Shown here piece by piece: positions 52,901-61,900 of a stretch of DNA of 64,000 nt. The stretch is from an uncultured bacterium (lineage in GTDB: Bacteria > Verrucomicrobiota > Lentisphaeria > Victivallales > UBA1829), in contig CACYZF010000008.1 in assembly GCA_902778895.1 (NCBI GenBank), forward strand, positions 283,739 through 347,738, read 5' to 3'. The translations under genes were made by a program, and so were the position numbers. The notes beneath the pieces were generated by a model, which was given only the letters and a program-made list of their open reading frames with translations, ran no database searches and was not told where the DNA came from. How positions within the stretch are numbered: position 1 is the first letter of the stretch; each line of letters begins with the position of its first letter.

Positions 52901-55900
52901 CCGGCTTCGTCGATGCTGCGGAAGTTCACGATACCGTTTTCCGTAACCTTGACAGCTCCGACATACGCCTGCCAGGTCTGACCGTCAAGACTGTATTGCT
53001 TCATGGCGGAATCGGAACTGAACGCCGCAGAGACGAGCACATCGCCGTTCGTAGCAACCGTGACGTCGGCAGTCGCCGTCGGCTTGGCCGGAGCGACCTT
53101 GTCGATGTTGCCGACAAGGAACTTCGTGACGTCGGAGATATTACCCGCCTCGTCTATGCCACGGAAATAGGCTGTTCCATTGCTCGTGAACTTGACCGCG
53201 TCCGTATACGCCTTCCAGTTCTGGCCGTCGAGGCTGTATTCCTTCCTGACGGAATCGTCACTGAACTCGGCACTGACGGACACATCGGTATTGGTCGGAT
53301 CAGTAACGCTGGCAGTCGCCGTCGGCTTGACAGGCGCGACCTTATCGATGTTGCTGACAAGGAAGTTCGTGATTTCGGAGACGTTGCCCGCCTCGTCGAT
53401 CCCGCGGAAGCTCACGGACCCGTTGTTCGTGAACTTGACCGCGTCCGTATACGCCTTCCAGGTCTGGCCGTCAAGACTGTATTGCTTCATAGCGGAATCG
53501 GAACTGAACGTCGCGGAGACCTGAACGTCGCCGTTCGTAGCAGCCGTGACATCCGCAGTGGCAGTCGGCTTGACCGGAGCCACCTTGTCGATGTTCGTGA
53601 CATCGAATCTGGTGATCTCGGAGACGTTGCCGGCTTCATCCGTACTGCGGAAGTAAACCGTACCGTTCTCCGTGAATTCGATTTTTCCGGTATAGGCAAC
53701 CCAGTCTGTCCCGTTCAGGCTGTACTCGTTCAAGACGGAATCCGCATTGAAGATAGCGCTGACATGGACCGCGGTATTCGTCGGGACCGTGACGTCGACG
53801 GTGGCGACCGGTTTGTCCGGCGCGACCTTGTTGATGTTCGTAACGGTATAGCCGGCAACCCCGGAGATATTGCCCGCCGCATCGGTGCCACGGAAATACA
53901 CGGAACCGTTCTCCGCAAACACGATAGCCGTCGTGTACGCCTTCCAGTTCTGACCGTCGAGGCTGTACTCCTTCACAGCGGAATCTTCGCTGAACTCGGC
54001 GCTGACGGACACATCGGTGTTGGTCGGCGCAGTAATATCGGCAGTGGCGGTCGGTTTCTCCGGAGCGACCTTGTCGATGTTGCCGACAAGGTACTTCGTG
54101 ACCTCGGAGAAATTACCCGCTTCATCCATGCCGCGGAAGAATACGGATCCGTTTTCCTCAAACACGATGGCATCCGTGTAGGCTTTCCAGCTCTCGCCGT
54201 CAAGGCTGTATTCCTGAGCAACGCTGTCCGTGCTGAACACGGCGCTGACAGACACAGAGGTATTGGTCGGATTCGTGATGTCGGCGGATGCGACCGGCTT
54301 CTCCGGCGCGACCTTGTCGATGTTCGCGACTTCATACGTCGTGACCTCGGAGAAGTTACCTGCTTCATCCATGCCGCGGAAGAATACGGAACCGTTGTCC
54401 GCAAACACGATGGCGTCCGTGTAGGCTTCCCATTTCTCGCCGTCAAGGCTGTATTCCTGAGCAACACTGTCTTCGCTGAACACCGCGCTGACGGATACGT
54501 CGCCGTTCGTGGGATCGGTGACATCCGCGAATGCCATCGGCTTCTCGGGAACGACCTTGTCGATGTTCGCGACTTCGAAGACTGTGACCTCGGAGACGTT
54601 GCCGGCTTCATCCGTGCCGCGGAAGAATACGGAACCGTTCTCCGTAAACTTGACCGGAGCGACATACGTCTGCCAGACCTGACCGTCAAGACGGTATTCC
54701 TTCTGGGCGGAGTCGTCACTGAATACCGCGCTGACGAATACGTCGCCGTTCGTCGGCTCAGTAATATCGGCAGTGGCCGTCGGCTTGACCGGAGCGACCT
54801 TGTCGATGTTGCTGACTTCATACGTCGTGACATCGGAGACATTACCGGCGGCATCTGTGCCGCGGAAGCTCACGAAACCGTTCTCCGCGAACTTGACCGG
54901 AGCGACATACGTCTGCCAGTCCTGACCGTCAAGACGGTATTCCTTCACAGCGGAATCTTCGCTGAATTCCGCGGAGACGCGCACTTCGCCGTTCGTCGCC
55001 TTCATGATATCGGCGGATGCCGTCGGCTTGACCGGGGCGACCTTGTCAATATTGCCGACCGCATACGTCGTGGTCTCGGAAACATTGCCCGCGGCATCCG
55101 TACCGCGGAAGCTCACGGAACCATTAGCCTCAAGTACAATGGCTTCCGTGTATGCTTCCCAGTTCTCTCCGTCAAGGCTGTATTCCATCTTGACGGAGTC
55201 ATCACTGAACACGGCGCTGACGGATACTGCCGTATTGGTCGGATCCGTGACATCGGCAGTGACCGTCGGCTTGACCGGAGCAACCTTGTCGATGTTCGTG
55301 ACTTCATATGTCGTGACCTCAGAGACATTACCCACGGCATCCGTGCCGCGGAAGAATACGGAACCATTCTCCGTGAGCTCGATCGCGTCCGTGTATGCCA
55401 CCCAGTTCTCACCGTCAAGGCTGTACTCCTGAACGACGCTGTCGTCACTGAAGATCGCGGAGACCTGAACGTCGCCATTCGTGACATCGGTAACATCGGC
55501 GAACGCCGTCGGCTTCTCGGGAGCGTCCTTGTCGATGTTCGCAACCGAGTAGCTGACGATGTCGGATGTATTCCCGACGATATCAATGGCACGGAAGAAG
55601 ACCGTCGTGTTCTCTTTTACGAGCACGCCTTCCTCGCTGTCGTAATCGAGCCATTCGCCGTTCTCGCCGAGCCTGTACTGCGAAGATTCAAGCCCCGTAT
55701 TGTCCTCGAATTCCGCGGTCACGATCACGTCGCCGTTCGTCGGCTCCGTGACGTCAGCCTTGATGTTGCTGATCGTCGGAGGCGCCTTGTCGATGCCGAC
55801 AACGCGGAACGACGTGTATTTACTTTCCACGTCGGCCGTCGTATCCACATTCTTGAAGTAGTAGCGCTCGTTTTCGGTCGCAACCAGAATGCTGTCGTAC

Positions 55901-58900
55901 TTTTTCCAGGAATTCATATCCTTTGAATAGTATGTTTCAAGTCCGTCAGTAACATTGACCGTGATGGAAACCTGGTTGTCCTTGAGTTCGCCGGTGACAA
56001 TGGGCTTATCCGGCAGAATAACACTCTGTTCCTCCGGCTTGATGTAGATCTGCGACGCATCGCTGATGGAGAGCACGTACGGATTGCAGTCGTTGGCGGT
56101 GATGTCGGCCGAGCCTTCCACACAGACGTAATTGTCTTTGGCGACGGTGAGCTTGTACAGACCGTCTTCCTCGACCGCGGTCTGAAGGAGTTCGCCCTCG
56201 GCATTGAATTCCTGCACCACGAGTCCGGTCCCCTTCACCGTCACATCAACGGAATTGGCGTACACGGAAAGGATCTTGTAGTAGTCCTTGTCCCCGGCGC
56301 AGGTGACCAGACCGCCGTAATTGCCGTTCGGCAACTGCGTGGCCTTATCAATGGAATTGTTGCCAGCCGTCAACTTCTCAATCGAGCCGGTGCGTGAATA
56401 ATCGAAGAAGTCGACACCGTTTGTCCAGTTGCCGACAAACTTCAGATCGTAGGTCGTTTCCTCGGTGCTCTTCACAATGAGCGTGTAATCGTTCATGGCA
56501 CGGTTCTTGTCGAAGTCAATCCCGTCCAGAGAAAGCACGCCGTTTTCGGAGATGCGGCGGATGGCCGGATACGGTTCCGCACCAGCGAAGAGCTGAGCAT
56601 CCGTCGGGATCAGCGTCTGAACCAGATAGAGCGTGATCTCGGCATCCGGGTTGTCCGCGGTCACCACGATGGCGTCACCCTCGCCCCCCGCCTGTTCCAG
56701 CGTCACGTTGAAGTAGGCGGACTGATCCATGTAGAGACCTTCGAACGACACGCCGTCGCCGGAGAACGCCCCCAGATCGTAGGCGGTCCGGATCTCGCCG
56801 TCTTCATAATAGTAAGTGAAGCTGGTGAACGTCAGTCTTCCGTTGGAGTCGACGATGTAGCTGGAGCAGTCGTCCGCGATCCTGGAGAGCGTATACATGA
56901 AATCGCCCCAGGCGCCATCCCTGCTGCCGATATCCGTGGCATAGTAGTTCAGGGTGCTTCCGCCGCCATAGGTGTAGGTCGACATCAAGGGATCGGAAAG
57001 AACCGGATTGAATACAGCAAGACCTGTGCCGTAGATATCAGGCGTGATCATCGTGCTGTCGATCACGGTATTCATCACGACGTCGTACAGGGCATTCGTA
57101 GCATCCAGCAGCGTCGCAGAGATCGTCTCATGGTATCCCTTGATCAGATTCAGGATGCTGCCGAGGTCGGAGTACGCGCAAATCTCGTCGCCGTAGTTGT
57201 GCACTCTGCTGTAGCATTTGCACAGGGCAACCCAGTCGGCATAGGTGAACTCCTTGGCAAGCTCGCCGAACTGATTCAGCGCACTGCTCAACGTGTTCCC
57301 GTCGGATTTGAACGACGCCATGGTCAGGTCCAGGAGACCGGATTGATTACAGGCCGCCACGATCTTCTGGGAGAGCTCCTGCGGCGTCATTTCCGTTTCG
57401 AAGCTGTTCAGCAGGACCGTGTACATGACCAGCCAGTTCGGCGTGTAGCCGATCGCTTCCGAAGCCACCACATAGTCCACGGTGCCTTCCATCGTGGTCA
57501 CGACCACATCGCTGCCCATCAGGCACTGGTCGAACGCCACCACGGACAGTTGGTCTTTGTACTTGTCAGACTTGAGCAGGTCGGCGATTTCCTGGATGGA
57601 CATGATGGACCCGCTTCCGTCATCGGAGCAGTTGTAACCGAGGCTGGTGCCGTGGTCCTTCATGATCAGCGCATAGTTGTCCGCACGGCCAACCGTCATG
57701 CCCCAATCCAGGAACGCTTCCAGCGTCTTGACGTTGCCGGTATCCCATTCCTTCTGCAATTCCTGATTCTCGGCATTCGCGTAAATGCCGGTATTCGCAC
57801 CGTCGAAATACATCCATTCCACCGCGACAGCGCCGCCGTTGCTGTGGCGGATCTTGCCGACGCGCGTGTCGGTCCAATTGCGTTCCGCAACGGCATATCT
57901 GCTGGAACGGTCCATCAGGACATACACTTCGACATCCTCAGGCAGGATCGCTTTCTGCATATACAGGAGTTCCTGCAGGAAGCAGGCTTCCAGGTTGTTG
58001 TCCGCCGCCATGTAGATGAAGATGCTCCAGGTGTTGTCCTTTGCGATCTCGGAATCCGGCAGATCCTGCGCGATCAGGCTGTACTCGCTGTATTCGTCCT
58101 CGTGTCCGTCCGGCGTGTCAAGCGTGAGATAATAGTCGCCTGCAGTCAGCCCGTACAAACTGATTTCGGAAGTCGTGCCGGAATAGCCCTTCACCGGATT
58201 GCCGTTGGCGTCCTTGATGACGTAGGACAGGCCATCTTCCCAGTCGCTGCGGTAGTCCGTCAGGATGATCTTGCTTCGCTTCCACGCATCGTATTTCAGC
58301 TCGATCTTGAACGTATCTTCACGCGTCTCATCCTCTTCACGGACTTTTGCGATGGAGAGACCGGAGATCGTCTGGTTCTCACGGATCAGGATCGGCTCAT
58401 ACCCTTCATATGCATCGGACGGAATCAGCGCCGAATTTGTCACATGATAGCTCAGCGTGTATTTGTTCGTCACGTTGTTGTATCCGTAGACCCGGATGTA
58501 GTACTCGCCGACGTCCAGTCCCTTCAGGCTGACGACATCCTCGTCTTCCGCGGTCCTGGAGTATGCGACCACGTCTCCGTCAGCATTCAGGATCTCGATG
58601 TCCAGGTCGCCCAGCTGTGACACACAATTCAGCGTGATATAGTCGTCCGCCGAACCCTTTTCCTGAATGGAGAAGCTGAAATAGTCGACGTCCGCCTCGA
58701 CTTTGTTTCCTTTTTCACGCAGGTGAATCGAAAGGTCTTCCAGCGTCTTTTCGCCGTTCAGCGTGTACAGCTTGGTGGCGGTCTTCATGGAGTTGTTGTC
58801 TTCGTACTTGTCCGGACTCGCTTCATCGTTGCTGACGTCAAACGTCAGCTGGTATCTGCCGACGCTGCCGTCCTTCGACTTCACTGCCGCATAGTACACG

Positions 58901-61900
58901 CCATGTTTCAGCCCGGCCAGTGTGATGCGTTCCTGACCGCCGACCGTGTTCGTGGACGAAACCAGCAGGGTCTTCCCGTCCTGATCGTACAGGTACAGGT
59001 CCAGATCGCCGAACTCGTCGTCGTACGTCAACGTGATCACGTCGCTGACAAGACCTCTCACTCTGTTGTTCGGGAGGATGAACATGTAGTAGTCCTGATC
59101 GTCGCTGCGCGAAATACTGGAGTTGATCGTAATGATCTTCTCCTCTTCCAGACGCTTCAGGAAGTATGCTTTCGACTTGTCATCGCCCTTCTCATACTCG
59201 TCCGTAAGTTCGATCGGTTCCGGCAGATTGTAAACCAGCTTGTAGGCATTCGTGTTGCCGTTGTACCCGGACACCTTCAGATAATACGTTCCCGCGGTGT
59301 ATCCGCTCAGGGACAGCCGTTCGTTGTCCGTCACGCTCCGGGCGTAGTCGATCAGTTTTTCGTCGGAATTGTACAGTTCGATGTCCAGGTCACCCGCCCA
59401 CTGCTTGAAGTCGATCCCGATGTAGCTGGACTTCTGTCCGAATGTTTCAAGTTCGAATTTGAACCAGTCGAAATCGGAACCGGAATGAATCGTCAGGCTC
59501 GGGATGACATCCTTTCCGTTGCCGCTGATGACGGTAGCCTTGTTGCGGGTGTCATTGACTTCATAGTCATCGGCGGCATAGGTCAGGCCGTCACGGTTGT
59601 TCCAGCCGACTTTCAGCTTCAACTCACCGTTGTTGTCAACAAACACGGTGTAATTATAACGGCCGAAATACTCCGTATCGCCGTTGACCGTGCAGTTCGC
59701 CAGTTCAACGCCGTTGTTGTCATAGATTGAGATGATGTTGTCCAGGTCGCCGATCGTCTGCCCCTTGAACAGCCACTTGTTGGTATTCCCGTCATAAACG
59801 CCCTTGGCATCGCCCTCGCCGATCTGGGATGCGTTGGAGCCGAGCACGTAAGTCCCGACCGGCTGCCGCTGATCAAGCACGACTCGAAGCTCCGCATTGT
59901 AGAGCCTGTTGATGTTGAGCATCGCAGAGTCGATCGTCGTACGGTCGGACAGGTCAAGATTCACGGTAAATCCGTTGCCGTCAATGGCACTGTTGATCGA
60001 TCCTCTCCGTCTGAACGTCATGTCGCCATCAAGGCTGATGTAGCCGCCGACAGACCAGTCGCCGTTCACCACGACCTCGGAATACGTACCGCCGTTGAGA
60101 TTCACTCTGCCGTTGAATTCGGTATCCTCGACACGGATGACGCCGTTGTTCACCGTGCTTTCCGAATTGATGACAGCCTGACGGATAGTCGTTCCCGCGT
60201 TGAAATTGTACCGGGAACCATTGCCGGAGAAATCATACACGTTAGCACCGGAGAGGTTCACTGTGCCGCTACCTTCGAATCTTCCGGTGGCGGTGCCGCC
60301 GTCGACAGTCAGGGTCGCATCGGCATTATGATAATTCCGGACCATGATATCCCCGGTCACGGTGATGTTTTCACCGTAGACATTTTCCAGCAGATTGTTC
60401 TCCACGAAGAACGCGCCGTACTGGTTCACGCCCTTGATGACAGTCGAATCGCCTTCCGCATAATTGAACCGCAGCTTGCCTCCCTCATAATGATCCAGTG
60501 CGATCACCTGGCCGCCGGTCTTGACCGTCATCAGACCGCCGCTATTGAGTTCGGAATTCGTGACGACGCCATGATTCCGGACCACCAGGTCGTGATACCC
60601 TTCACTACTGAAGACCAGGCCGTCCACGCTCGCCGCATGATAGAATTCCTCTTCCTTGGAATCCCAGTAGTAGAGGTTGAACGTCTCGTCGGCATCTTCC
60701 GCAATGTCGATCGTCAAGGTGATATTCTGCGTATTCACATTATGAGCCAGCGTGTAGTGATAGTTGCCGTAGCTCATTTCCCTGTTTTCAGCCGACAGTT
60801 CCACCGTGTCTTCGCCGCCAATATTCAGCAGGAAGAAGTCGACCAGACTGCCGGCGTTGTACGCCAGATTGTAAGTGCCGATCTTCTGGTCCTCACGGAA
60901 CAGCATGCGGAATTTCGTATCTTCGGAGAAGTTGCTGATGGAAATCATCGCCCTGTCCGTAACGTTCCGGTCTTTGTAGTCCACATTGACCGTATGTCCG
61001 TTCACGTTGAAGCATGCGTTCCAGCTGAAATCACCGGCGCAGTTCAAATCAAGATCACTGTTCAGGAAAACATTTCCGGAAAGCGAATAACCATTGTTGA
61101 TCTCAATGTTCGAATAAGTTCCGCCAACGAGATAAACGTAAGTGTTGAAGACCGAATCGGATATCGTACCGCCGCGGAAGTAGACCCGCCCGCCATTGAA
61201 CACCGCATCGGAAATCATGCCGGAATAGTAGTTGAAATCATTCCCGTCTTCGAGCGTAAAATCCGTGATGTTCGTGTCGTACAGTTTGTACCATCCGCCG
61301 CCGAATGTGCCGCTGATGCTCACCCCGTCCTGAGTGTTCAGAGTCCCGATTCCGTGATAGTTGTGCATCGCCACGTTGCCGGAAACCGTGATGTTTTCGC
61401 CGTACACATTCTCCATCACGTTGTTTCTGACGACAAATCCGCCGTACGAATTTACACCGGTCACCACGGTGGTATCGCCTTCCGTGTAATCGAAGTGCAG
61501 GATGCCGTTATCTTCCTGTTCCAGTCCGATCACCTGGCCGCCTCTCCACACATTCAGCTTGCCGCCGGATGCAAGTTTCGATCCGCCGAGCAAACCGTTG
61601 TTTCTCACGACCACCTGCGGATAAATCTCCGGGCTGATTGTCAATCCGGTAACACTTGCGGAATGATAGAAATTCTTGTCCGTGTCGTACCAGTAGACAT
61701 TGTAACTTTCATTAGCGCCGTCATACAGATCTATTGTCAGATACAGTTCCGTATCGTTTTCGCGCGTCATTGTGTACGTGTAGACGCAGTCCGGGCTCAC
61801 GAATTCCGTATGGTCGCCGTCAATGGTGCCGATGATATTCCCGTCGACACTGAGATTGTAGGTATCGACCAGGCCGCGTCTGGCTTCCGTGGCGATTGAA

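Noticed and set aside
50458..55926. 1822-codon plus-strand ORF
   Set aside because: It lies antisense to the 243-bp repeats of the giant gene; its apparent repeats (RDLVDVRD) are the complement of the coding repeats.
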